Of a stretch of DNA of 64,000 bases, positions 51,210-60,291 are shown piece after piece. Every line of letters starts with the position of its first letter. The stretch's first letter is position 1. The stretch is from assembly GCA_963772375.1 (NCBI GenBank), contig CAVYXG010000007.1:124001-188000 (forward strand), given 5' to 3'. This DNA comes from DATBHM01 sp963772375. Lineage in GTDB: Bacteria; Actinomycetota; UBA4738; JACQTL01. Below the pieces are notes generated by a model. The model was not told the origin of the DNA. It did not search any database and saw nothing but the letters and a program-made list of their open reading frames with translations. Position numbers and translations under genes: made by a program.

Positions 51210-51277
51210 GCGGAGACGAACTGCCCGACGGCCCATTCCTTGCCAATCGAAGCGAGGGGTCGCCAGACTATTCGAGC

Positions 51278-51877
51278 ATGGTCCGAAGCGCCCTCTCCCA
51301 CGACCTCCAGGACCTCGATCCGGTTCGGCTCGCCGCACTGCGAGCCCTGTCGGCGACCGTCCTCGCCGCCTACCGCACCGCGCTGGGTGACCGGTTTCTA
51401 GTCGGCCGGGGCGTCGTCGCCAACCACCGGTTGGTCGTCAAGGGCCCCGGCCGGATCCGGATCGGCGAATGGGCCAACCTGTTCGCGTTCGGCGTCGGCC
51501 GCCACACCCGGCTGGTCACGCGGTCGACCCGCGCCACGATCGACGTCGGCGAGAACGCCCGCCTGAACGGCGCCGACATCCAGGCCGAGGACCGGGTCGA
51601 GATCGGCCCGGACTGCATCATCGGGCAGGCCCACCTGATCGACTCCGACATGCACAGCCTGGGGTTCGATCGACGGACCAATCCGGACGCGCCTGTGCGC
51701 GTGGCGCCCATCGTCCTGGAACGCAACGTCTGGGTGGCGCGCGGTGCGGCCATCCTCCCCGGCGTCCGCGTCGGCGAGAACTCGGTGATCGCCTACGGGT
51801 CCGTCGTCACGAGCGACGTCCCGCCCTGCGTGCTGGTGGCCGGGAACCCGGCGAAGGTCGTGCGGACGCTGCCATGA
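51278..51877 (+). CDS. Hexapeptide-repeat O-acetyltransferase
   Basis: A 199-residue left-handed beta-helix acyltransferase of the WcaF/maltose acetyltransferase type. Hexapeptide turns are seen in GRIRIGEWANLFAF, ATIDVGENARLNGA and VEIGPDCIIGQAHLID, followed by the catalytic His region DSDMHSLGF and the C-terminal VWVARGAAILPGVRVGENSVIAYGSVV region. It likely acetylates a polysaccharide or its precursor, pairing with the SGNH deacylases. The stop overlaps the AftD-like gene (ATGA). Confidence 0.92.
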   Translation: MVRSALSHDLQDLDPVRLAALRALSATVLAAYRTALGDRFLVGRGVVANHRLVVKGPGRIRIGEWANLFAFGVGRHTRLVTRSTRATIDVGENARLNGADIQAEDRVEIGPDCIIGQAHLIDSDMHSLGFDRRTNPDAPVRVAPIVLERNVWVARGAAILPGVRVGENSVIAYGSVVTSDVPPCVLVAGNPAKVVRTLP

Positions 51878-54800
51878 GCGCGGGCACCGAGTCCGTCGTC
51901 GCGGCGCCCCGTGTCCGCGCCCGGGAGCGCGCCGAGCGCGCCCCGGCCGCCGTGCAGGCCCGCCGGATCATGTGGGTCCTCCTCGCGGTGGCGATGTTCG
52001 CGCTGCCGTTCCTGTCGCTCCCCGGCCGGTACGCGTTCGACACCCGCGACCCCCTGTGGCTGAACCCCGGCGCGTACCTCGCGAAGGCATTCGTGCTGTG
52101 GCACGGCAGTCCGTACCTCGGCCACGAGCAGCACGACGCGATCGCGTTCCCGATGGGGGTCGTCGTGTGGCTCATCCGGACGGCCGGGGCGTCGCCGTGG
52201 GTGGCCGAGCGCCTGTGGCACGGGCTCCTGCTGTTCGCCGGCTGCGCCGGAACCGCGCTGCTGGTCGACCGTCTGATCGGGCGGCGAACCGTGGCCGCTC
52301 CACTGGCCGCGGGCCTCGTCTACATGCTCTCGCCGTACACGTTCGGGTACGGGCTGCCGTTCACCGGGCCGTTCCTCCCGTACGTCCTGCTGCCGACGCT
52401 GCTCCTGGTGACCCTGGTGGGGTTGGGCCGCAAGGGCCTGGCGTGGCCAGCCCTGTTCGGTCTGCTCACCCTCCTCATGGGGGGCGGGAACGGCGCCCCT
52501 CAGATCGACGCCCTCATCGTCGCCGCGCTCCTGATTGCGTGGGTGACGTTCGTGCAACGGGGCGTGCACGTGTGGCGGGGCATTCGGTTCGCCGCCCTCG
52601 CGCTCGTGTTCACCGTCGCCCTGAACGCCTGGTGGCTGGTGCTGCTGACGTCGAGCGAGGTCTCGAACGCGCTCGTCTATTCGGAACAGCCGAGCATCAT
52701 CAACGCGAGCTCGAGCGCGTCGGAGACCATCCGCGGGCTGGGGTTCTGGATGTTCTACGGGGGCGACCAGTTCGGGCCGTGGGTCCCCACCGTGCGGCCG
52801 TTCGCCACGAACTGGTTGCTGGTGATCACCGGGTTCGCCGTCCCGATCGGAGCACTGACGGCCGCCTGGCTCACCCGTTGGCGGCACCGGCTGTTCTTCC
52901 TGTTCCTGATGATCCTGGGGGTGTTCGTCACGGCTGGGGTGTTCCCGGTCCACTCCCCGACGCCGTTCGGCCGGCTGCTGCTCGACGCGTACCGGAACGT
53001 TCCGGGCGCCGCGGGTCTTCGGACGACGTACAAGTTCGCCTCCGGGCTCAACCTGAGCATCGCGGTGCTCGCTGGGGTCGGTGTGGGAGCTGTGCTGACC
53101 CGCCTTCGAACCGCCCCACGCCCGGGCTGGGCGAGGGCGGGGGCCGTCGCCGCGGTCGTGCTGGTCATCGGCGCGAACTCGTATCCGCTGTGGACCGGTC
53201 ACCTGTACGCGAAGAGCCGGTCCACCGGCCCGATCCCGAAGTACTGGGCGAAGGCGCTCACGGTGCTCGCCGGGCGCGACGTCCGGACCCGGGCGTTCTT
53301 CGCCCCGGCCACCGGCTCGGCCATCTACCGGTGGGGCGCGCTGAAGGAGGGCGTCGCGGCGGCATCGCCCGGCGACCTGTCGCACGTCGACCCCATCCGC
53401 CTGCCGGTCGGCCAGCGGTTCGGTTCGAACCTGGTCGCGGCCGCCGAGCAGCCCTACTTCGAGGGGCTCCCGGCCGACGGCGAGTCGCAGCTGTTTCGCT
53501 ATCTCGGGGTCCGCGACGTCGTTCTGCAGAACGACCTGGACTGGAGGCGAAGCCACACGGCCCGGCCGATCGCCATGCAGGCCCTCAAGGGCGACCCCGA
53601 TCTCACGACGTACGCCACGTTCGGGGTCCCGGGTGAGAACGTCACCGGCTCGACCAGGGACGAGGACGCCCAGTCGGTGGACGAGGAGTCGCTGGCACCG
53701 GTCGAGGTGCTCACGGTCGCCCACCCCGAGGCGTTCGTCCGGGCCGAGGCCGGCGACCCGGTCGTCGTGTCCGGGGACGGCTTCGGCGTCGCGGAGGCCG
53801 CCCGGGCCGGGTTGCTCGACGGAGGTCCGCCGCTGCTGTACTCGGGATCGCTCGGCGCCGGGGGGCTGGCCGCCGTCATGACGCGGTCCGCTCCGGCGTT
53901 CGTGGTGACGGACAGCAACCGGCGGGCGGTGTGGTCGTTCACGACGCCGTCGGGTTCGCACTCGGCTACCCTGCCCGCGGGACAGACGCTGCGCGGCCGC
54001 AGGACCGGATACGACCTGTTCGGCGACCGGTCCTCCACGCAGTCGGTGGCCGAGTACCCGGGCCTCCGGTCGGTCACCTCGTCCGACGACGGGTCGTCGA
54101 ACGTGTCCCCGGAGTTCCGGCCGTCCAACGCGTTCGACGGCGACCACCGGACCGTCTGGCAGACCGGCGAGGGGGTCGATCCTAGGGGGTCGTGGGTGAA
54201 GGCCGAGTTCCGCTCGGCGCAGACGCTCTCGCACGTCATCGTGACGCTGCCCAAGGCGGGACTCGGCCGGCAGGTTCGCGACGTCCGTCTGGAGTTCTCG
54301 AACGGCAGCTCCGTGACGGCAACGCTCGAACCCGGCGACGCGAAGCAAATCTCGTTCTCGAAGCGAACCGCGTCCTGGATCCGCCTACGGATCCTGTCGG
54401 TGACGCAGGGGCTCGACACGACGAACGCGGTGGGGATCGCCGACATCGCGATCCCGGGGCTGGACCCGGCGGAGATCATCCGCCTGCCCACCGACCTGTT
54501 CGACGCTGCGCGCTCGCTTTCCGGCGGCGCGGACGCCCTGAGCTCGTCGCCGATCACGTACCTGTTCGAACGCCAGCGAACGGGCCCGACCGACGACGTC
54601 GACCAGGAGCTGACCGTCCGGCGGCGGTTCGAGGTGCCCGACACGCGCTCGTTCGCGATCTCGGGGACCGCCGCGCTCGACCAGTCGGCGCCCGATCGGG
54701 AGATCGACCGCCTGCTCCTGGGGTCGTCGAGCGTCAACGTGGAGTCGTCCAGCCGACTCTTCGGGTTCCCGGCCAACCGGGGCAGCATGGCGTTCGACGG

Positions 54801-55716
54801 CGACGCGAAGACCGAGTGGGTCCCCTCGGGGGGCCCCGGCCAGAGCCTCACCGTGTCGTTCCACCCCCGGACGATCGACAAGGTCGTCGTCAGCACGGAT
54901 CTGTCGAAGGGCCGTTCGCCCATCACGGGCGTCACGGCCACGTTCTCGGACGGCTCGTCGGTCTCCGGGACCCTGCCCGACCTGCTCCATCCCGACCTGA
55001 CGCTGTCGTTCCCCCCCCGCACCACGTCGAGCGTCACGATCGCGATCGACTCGGTGTTCCGGGTGAACGAGTCGAAGCCGCGGCCGGCCGCGATCACCGA
55101 GGTCCACATCCCGGGCGTGCAGCCCCTCTCGTTCTCGGGCAAGCAGCAGCTGCCCTGCTACCGGGGCACCGGCTTCACGATCGACGGGGTGCAGCACGGC
55201 ATTCGGCTGGACGGGACACAGCACGACCTGTTGTCGGGGGAGGACCTGCCCCTCGCGACGTGCTCCGGCGACGTCGCCGTCCTGCCGGCGGGCGAGCACC
55301 TGCTCGAGGCGGGGAGCCCCCTGCTGGCCCAGTCGCTCGCGTTGAGGACGGTGGGCAAGGACCAGCCGTCGACCACCGACCAGCCGCCTCCGACGATCGC
55401 GACCACGATCCTTCCCGACGGCGGGCTCGACGTCGCCGTCGGGCACGCGAACGCTCCGTACTACCTGTCGGTCGGGCAGAACATGGCGAGCGGCTGGCAG
55501 GCGTCGATCGGGGAGACGGACCTGGGGGCGCCGATCCTCGTGGACGGGTACTCGGCCGGGTGGTTCGTCTCGCGGACCGGCTCGTACCACGTGCTCGTCG
55601 ACTACCGGCCACAGGCCCGGTACCGAACGGCGATCGTCGTGAGCGCGGCCGCGCTGGTGGTTTCGGTGGCGCTGGTGGCGGTGGAGGGCGTTCGGCGACG
55701 GCGGTGGCGGCGATGA
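51874..55716 (+). CDS. AftD-like alpha-(1->3)-arabinofuranosyltransferase (DUF3367), GT-C membrane enzyme
   Basis: A 1280-residue protein. The N-terminal half has about eleven membrane helices with the DUF3367 pattern: DPLWLNPGAYLAKAFVLWHG, GYGLPFTGPFLPYVLLP and NVPGAAGLRTTYKFASG. The outer C-terminal half has two carbohydrate-binding, discoidin-like units (SNAFDGDHRTVWQTGEG about residues 750-765, and SMAFDGDAKTEWVPSGG about 970-985) and a final membrane helix. In mycobacteria AftD adds arabinofuranose from decaprenyl-phosphate arabinose to the cell wall. Length is slightly shorter than the mycobacterial enzyme (about 1400). Start ATG 51874. Confidence 0.88.
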   Translation: MSAGTESVVAAPRVRARERAERAPAAVQARRIMWVLLAVAMFALPFLSLPGRYAFDTRDPLWLNPGAYLAKAFVLWHGSPYLGHEQHDAIAFPMGVVVWLIRTAGASPWVAERLWHGLLLFAGCAGTALLVDRLIGRRTVAAPLAAGLVYMLSPYTFGYGLPFTGPFLPYVLLPTLLLVTLVGLGRKGLAWPALFGLLTLLMGGGNGAPQIDALIVAALLIAWVTFVQRGVHVWRGIRFAALALVFTVALNAWWLVLLTSSEVSNALVYSEQPSIINASSSASETIRGLGFWMFYGGDQFGPWVPTVRPFATNWLLVITGFAVPIGALTAAWLTRWRHRLFFLFLMILGVFVTAGVFPVHSPTPFGRLLLDAYRNVPGAAGLRTTYKFASGLNLSIAVLAGVGVGAVLTRLRTAPRPGWARAGAVAAVVLVIGANSYPLWTGHLYAKSRSTGPIPKYWAKALTVLAGRDVRTRAFFAPATGSAIYRWGALKEGVAAASPGDLSHVDPIRLPVGQRFGSNLVAAAEQPYFEGLPADGESQLFRYLGVRDVVLQNDLDWRRSHTARPIAMQALKGDPDLTTYATFGVPGENVTGSTRDEDAQSVDEESLAPVEVLTVAHPEAFVRAEAGDPVVVSGDGFGVAEAARAGLLDGGPPLLYSGSLGAGGLAAVMTRSAPAFVVTDSNRRAVWSFTTPSGSHSATLPAGQTLRGRRTGYDLFGDRSSTQSVAEYPGLRSVTSSDDGSSNVSPEFRPSNAFDGDHRTVWQTGEGVDPRGSWVKAEFRSAQTLSHVIVTLPKAGLGRQVRDVRLEFSNGSSVTATLEPGDAKQISFSKRTASWIRLRILSVTQGLDTTNAVGIADIAIPGLDPAEIIRLPTDLFDAARSLSGGADALSSSPITYLFERQRTGPTDDVDQELTVRRRFEVPDTRSFAISGTAALDQSAPDREIDRLLLGSSSVNVESSSRLFGFPANRGSMAFDGDAKTEWVPSGGPGQSLTVSFHPRTIDKVVVSTDLSKGRSPITGVTATFSDGSSVSGTLPDLLHPDLTLSFPPRTTSSVTIAIDSVFRVNESKPRPAAITEVHIPGVQPLSFSGKQQLPCYRGTGFTIDGVQHGIRLDGTQHDLLSGEDLPLATCSGDVAVLPAGEHLLEAGSPLLAQSLALRTVGKDQPSTTDQPPPTIATTILPDGGLDVAVGHANAPYYLSVGQNMASGWQASIGETDLGAPILVDGYSAGWFVSRTGSYHVLVDYRPQARYRTAIVVSAAALVVSVALVAVEGVRRRRWRR

Positions 55717-56441
55717 GCACGGCGATCGGACGGTCGGCCCGGCGCCTGCCCGGACGCGGGGCCGTCGCCAAGTCGGCCTGCGTCGTCGGCTACGTCGCCC
55801 TCGCCTGGCTGTTCGGCGGCACGCTCGGCCTGGTGATCGGCGTCGCGGTGGTCGCGGCTCGGTGGGCGTTCGCCTTCGCGGCGAGCTGGCTGTGGATCGG
55901 CTCCATCGCGGCGCTCACGGCCGCCTGCGTGGCCACCATCGTGCAGGGCCTGCCGAACAGCTCGGTCGTGGGCCCCGACTTCGGCGAGCACCACATCGCG
56001 GCGCACGTGCTCGTCGGGATCTCGCTCGCGCTGGCCGCGTTCGCCGGCCTGCTCGAAGCCGACCGGACCAGGTGGCGCCGTCCGCGGCGGCACCGCCTCG
56101 TCGCCGCATTGGCCGCGCGGCGCGGATCGGGCGTCGCCGTGGCCGGGGCGGCCGCGCCGTCCGAGGGAGTCCGAAGGGGGCCGCAGACGGACCTCCGGCC
56201 GCCGGACGTCACAGCGAGCCGGCCGGAGCAGGAGCAACTGCTGCCCTCCCCGAGCGAGGTGCCCGGGGAGGTCGGAGCGGTCCCCACGGAGCCGACGGCC
56301 GACGGCCCGCTCCGGGCCACCGAGCCCCGGGCGAATCGGCGCAGGGCGGGCGGTTCCCGCCCTACCGGCCGGGGCCGGCCGAGGAGGCCACCACCAAGTC
56401 CGCCACCAACTCCAGGAACCGAGCAGCCTCCTCGTCCGTGA
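55713..56441 (+). CDS. Small membrane protein with long polar tail
   Basis: A 242-residue protein with three hydrophobic segments in residues 18-115 (YVALAWLFGGTLGLVIGVAV and others) and a disordered Arg/Pro-rich C-terminal half. ATG 55713 overlaps the AftD-like stop by 4 nt, so it is translationally coupled. No family was recognised; it may assist the glycosyltransferase. The last 80 nt overlap the convergent acyltransferase gene, so the true C-terminus might differ if an indel is present here too. Confidence 0.66.
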   Translation: MSTAIGRSARRLPGRGAVAKSACVVGYVALAWLFGGTLGLVIGVAVVAARWAFAFAASWLWIGSIAALTAACVATIVQGLPNSSVVGPDFGEHHIAAHVLVGISLALAAFAGLLEADRTRWRRPRRHRLVAALAARRGSGVAVAGAAAPSEGVRRGPQTDLRPPDVTASRPEQEQLLPSPSEVPGEVGAVPTEPTADGPLRATEPRANRRRAGGSRPTGRGRPRRPPPSPPPTPGTEQPPRP

Positions 56442-57425
56442 AGTCCAGGCGCCGGGCCCGAATCGTGAGCGTCGTCCGGCCGCCTGCCCGGATCGCGCCG
56501 ATGGCGACCCCCGATCGTCCGTGAGCCGACGGGTAGAACTCCGCTGCGCCAACGGCGTCCTCGGGCACGAGGGTCCCCAGGTTCGACACGAGCACGGTCG
56601 ACCCCGTCCGGCGTTCCAATCTCGTCGTCACCCCGGACGCGCGCGCGGCTCGGAGGACCGAGGCGCCAGGCGCAGGCTCCGGGCCGCGATGCTGGAGCAC
56701 CCGGCGCACATCCGCTTCGGTGGTCACCCCCGGCACCTCGACACGAAACCACGCCGCCGCCCTCCCCACCGTGGGGAGGCGCCCCGATCGCACTGATGCG
56801 CCGATCGCGACGACCACCCGGGAGGCCTTGCCTCCGCGGTCGGCGTTCCATCGTCGAACTGCCCGGGCGGCTGCGGCCACCAGGCCGGCGGTCCCGACCC
56901 TCGGCCCGATCGTCGTCGCGGCCAGACGGTCCCCCGGCATGCCGGCGCCGGCGTGGGAGGAGATCGCGACGGGGGGACGGATCAGCGCCTCGCCCAAGCG
57001 CGCGACCGGGTAGACGAGGCGCCGAACCACGCCGGCGGCCCGGCTCCCCCGGATGCCTCGTGAGGTCGTCCCGAGGTCCTCCTCGAGGACCAGCCCGAGC
57101 ACCGCGATCAGCCCGAGCCCGTCGAGCGCCGCGTGGTGTCCCGCGACGACCACCGATCTCGGCCACCATGACCCGGACGAACGGGCCGCCGTCCGAGTAC
57201 GGGGCGTTCGCAACGCCGGACAGCTCCGCCGCGGAGCCTTCGGCGGCCCCGACCGGGGGCGGCGGGCCCACCGAACCGTCCGCGGGCCACCCCGCGGCAG
57301 ACGCGCGGCCGCCGTCTTCGGCGCGACCGGGCGTGGGGGTGCGCCCGCAGCACGATGCTCCACGAGATGCCCGGGTGCCCGGCCACGGTCGGGCTCGACC
57401 GCAGCGGGTCGGATCTCCCGCTCAC
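56362..57425 (-). pseudogene. WS/DGAT-like O-acyltransferase, two frameshifts
   Basis: The protein matches the wax ester synthase/diacylglycerol acyltransferase (condensation-like) family: the active-site HHxxxDG is present as GHHAALDGLGL, and the C-terminal NLG motif as VLVSNLGTLVPED. The frame must change near 57333-57340 (in a run of five C on the minus strand) and near 57150-57160, both like one-base insertions. GTG 57425 overlaps the methyltransferase stop (GTGA). It would transfer acyl chains to an alcohol or sugar. Intact motifs make an assembly error plausible. Confidence 0.75.
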
Positions 57426-58177
57426 GACGATGGGCCCCCCGATCCCGGGACGCGGAGCAGCACCACGCAGTTCCACATCGCGAACTCCCGCAGCCCCGGG
57501 ATCCGGGCGAGGAACCGCCACCGCGGCCAGTACCGCGGCGCCACGTCGAGGACGTCCACGTCCAGCTCGCGGATGCCGCGCAGCACGGGGCCGACATGGA
57601 CCGGGAACAGCGTTCGTCCGGGGAGGTTCCACGGGGGAGGTCTGCCGAGGAGGAACCGGTAGACCCTCGGGCCGAGCGCGGGCCCAGGTAGTGCAGCGGG
57701 CTCCATTCGTGTCCGCCGATCGGCGAGTACCAGTTCGTCCAGGACAGGAATACCACCCCGCCCGGACGGGTGACCCGGATGGCCTCGCGGACCAGGCCCC
57801 AGGTGTCGGGGGCGTGCTCCAGCACGTTCGAGGAGATCACGCCGTCGAACGACCCAGCAGCGAACGGCAGCCGGGCGCCGCTGCCCACGACGAACGCGCA
57901 CGTATCGGGCGCCATCCAAACGGCGGTCGGCGACGTCGAGGCCGACGGCGCAGCCCCCGCGTCGGCCAACGCCACCGGCATGGCCCCCTGGCCGCTCCCG
58001 ACGTCCAGCCACCGGCCGACGATCCGGACCCCGCGCGCCCGGAGGTACCGCGGCACCAGTTCGGCCACGGCCCGCGAGTACGGCATGGGGTCGCGGCGGT
58101 GGGTTCGGGCCATCCGCAGGATCCGCCCGGCCTCCGCCAGCCCCGGCCCCTCGGACGGCGCGGGCGCGTCCGGTCAC
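57422..58177 (-). pseudogene. SAM-dependent methyltransferase, three or four frameshifts
   Basis: Pieces in alternating frames add up to a class I methyltransferase: GRWLDVGSGQGAMPVALADAG (motif I), VGLDVADRRLD, FAAGSFDGVISSNVLEHAPDTW (split over motif II/III), TRPGGVVFLSWTNWYSPIGG and a C-terminal VYRFLLGRPPPWNLPGRTLF. Frame changes lie near 57940-57955, 57905-57925 and 57675-57690; a fourth is needed if translation starts at GTG 58177 rather than ATG 58113. The GTG overlaps the sulfotransferase stop (GTGA), which favours it. Target unknown. Confidence 0.74.
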
Positions 58178-59099
58178 CGGCGGTATCCGTAGTGCGCGAG
58201 GAGCGGGGAGCGTCAGGGACGTCACCACGCTGCGCTGGCCGCCCGGCATGGCGGTCGTCCACTCGGTGTCCGCCCTGAGCTCGATGGTTCCCTCGGCGAA
58301 CCGCATCGGGTTGCCAGCAACGGTATGTGCCGGGCGTGAGCGTTGCCGAGTGGCCGTGCAGGAACGACAGGTCGACGTCGCCGAGACCGAGCTCGCGGGC
58401 GAGGCGCGCCAACTGCCCGCGGGGGTCGCGCATCAGGTCCTCGTACCGGAGGAACGCGTACGGAACCACCAGCCGGCTGGCCTCGGCGGCGAGGTTGGCG
58501 ACGTCCCAGGCCATGGCGCTCCTGACCACGGAGAACCGCGGCATGTCCTGATGCCGCCAGGTGATCTCCGGCCGCCGCCTGACCCTCCGCCACGAGAACG
58601 CCACCGCCCGGCTGTCCCGCACGAGGTGCGCCACGCGCACGTCGAGCCCGGCCGAACGGAGCACGTACAGGTGCTGAGGGTCCTTCGTCGAGTCCACGAG
58701 GAACCGGGCCCCCGACACCTCCGCCATCCCCCGGTACAGCGCCCCGACCGCGCCCAGGTAGGCATGGAACGCCTCGCGGAACCCCGCCGTCCAGCCCCCG
58801 GTGAGCATGCGGGGGATGTTCCACACGCTGTCGACCCGCCGCTCGTCCCGCCCCACGGCAACGGGGTCGACGCCGTCCCACCCGCCGAACGCCACCTCGA
58901 CGACGTCGTTCCAGAACGGGCACGACCGGAACGGCCGCCCGCACCCGCATAGCTGGTTGCCGCGAAAGTTCCGTTCCCACACGTGGCGGAGCTCGCCGAA
59001 CGAGGCGAACCCCTCGATCTGGCCGAGCAGACGGTCGAGCAGGGTGCTCCCGGTGCGGGCATAGCCGCCCACGAACACGACCCGCGCCGGCGCATCCAT
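58174..59099 (-). pseudogene. Sulfotransferase family protein, two frameshifts near the 3' end
   Basis: A PAPS-dependent sulfotransferase: the 5'-phosphosulfate loop is VVFVGGYARTGSTLLDRLLG at the N-terminus, and the 3'-phosphate region is HLVRDSRAVAFSWRR. About 260 codons read normally; then one extra base near 58327-58336 and another near 58203-58208 move the frame, after which AHTVAGNPMRFAEGTIEL and a stop at 58174 complete the family C-terminus. ATG 59099. It could sulfate a glycolipid or polysaccharide of the envelope. Probably functional if the shifts are errors. Confidence 0.8.
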
Positions 59100-59223
59100 C
59101 GGCGCATATTCCGCAACAGGGAGTGCCGGGGCAACCGCGGATCGGCCCCCTTCGGGCGGGCGAGCGGTTTTCCACCGTCTGCTTCGCTGGGATATCCTGA
59201 CCGCCGCGGAGACGGGGGGTCGT

Positions 59224-60291
59224 ATGAGACGGGTGCTCGGCTACGTTCTGTTCGTCGTCGGACTGACGTTCGTGTTCCTGTCGCCGTTCCTCCTCTTCTA
59301 CACGGTCCCCCGGGTCGAGAAGGCTCCCACGGACGTCGACGAGACGGTCGTCTCCGACGGCAACGCCACATACTTCAGCGCCCAGAAGCTCGCGTCGGTC
59401 GGCCCCGCGCCCGTCGAGGCGATCGAGCGCTACAAGGGTCAGCCCCAGCAGTCGACCGACTCGGTCGCAGTGATCAACTACCAGGAGCACCTGTTCGACC
59501 GGACCACGAACGCCGACATCGACTTCGACAAGGAAGTCTTCGCCATGAACCGCAAGAGCGGGGAGGCGGAGAAATGCTGCGGGGAGACGCCCAAGCATTC
59601 GGGACTGTTGCTGAAGTTCCCGTTCGGCACGGAGAAGATCACCTACCAGCTGTGGGACGCCGGTTCGGACGACTCCTACCCTGCCAAGTACGCCGGCGCC
59701 GAGACCATCGACGGGGCCACGGTGTACCGGTTCCACCAGGAGACCGGCGACGTCCAGCTGGGATTCCTGAACTTGCCGGGAAGCGTCATCGGGCAGGGCT
59801 CGGGGAACGTGCAGACCGACCGCATGTACAACGCGTCGATCGACGCCTGGATCGAGCCGACGACGGGCGCGATCGTCAAGGGACGCAAGCACGTCGTGCA
59901 GTGGGCCGAGCTGAACGGCAAGAAGGTGCTCGCCCTCGCCGACGTCGACGTGACCTACAACCCCCCCACGGTCGACAAGCTGATCAGCGACGCCAAGAAG
60001 AACAAGCAGCAGCTCGCCCTGGTGGGGACCATCCTGCCCATCGTGCTCCCGATCCTCGGGATCATCCTGGCGGTCGCCGGGGTGCTCCTCCTGCGCAAGC
60101 CCAAGGGACAGCCCGTGCCCGGCGCGGGATCGGAGGACGAGCCGGCCGAGCCGGCCGAGGCGGGTGCGGGGGCCACAGCCAAGTCGGGGTCGAAGGACGG
60201 ACGGGAATCGTCCTCCGACGAGTCCGACACCGACGGGTCCGCGCCTGCGGTGAAGAAACTGGGTGACTCGACCGAATCCGCCGAGGCGTAG
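59224..60291 (+). CDS. DUF3068 (PorA-family-like) membrane protein
   Basis: A 355-residue protein with an N-terminal helix (LGYVLFVVGLTFVFLSPFLL), an extracytoplasmic domain of about 230 residues, a C-terminal helix (GTILPIVLPILGIILAVAGV) and an acidic/Ser-rich tail. The body matches DUF3068: APTDVDETVVSDGNATYF, YRFHQETGDVQLG and IDAWIEPTTGAIVKGRKHV. Members occur in the envelope gene regions of Actinomycetota; activity is unknown. A TATCCT box lies at 59193-59198 and a GACGGGGGG site precedes ATG 59224. The 3' end overlaps the next gene by 29 nt. Confidence 0.86.
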   Translation: MRRVLGYVLFVVGLTFVFLSPFLLFYTVPRVEKAPTDVDETVVSDGNATYFSAQKLASVGPAPVEAIERYKGQPQQSTDSVAVINYQEHLFDRTTNADIDFDKEVFAMNRKSGEAEKCCGETPKHSGLLLKFPFGTEKITYQLWDAGSDDSYPAKYAGAETIDGATVYRFHQETGDVQLGFLNLPGSVIGQGSGNVQTDRMYNASIDAWIEPTTGAIVKGRKHVVQWAELNGKKVLALADVDVTYNPPTVDKLISDAKKNKQQLALVGTILPIVLPILGIILAVAGVLLLRKPKGQPVPGAGSEDEPAEPAEAGAGATAKSGSKDGRESSSDESDTDGSAPAVKKLGDSTESAEA

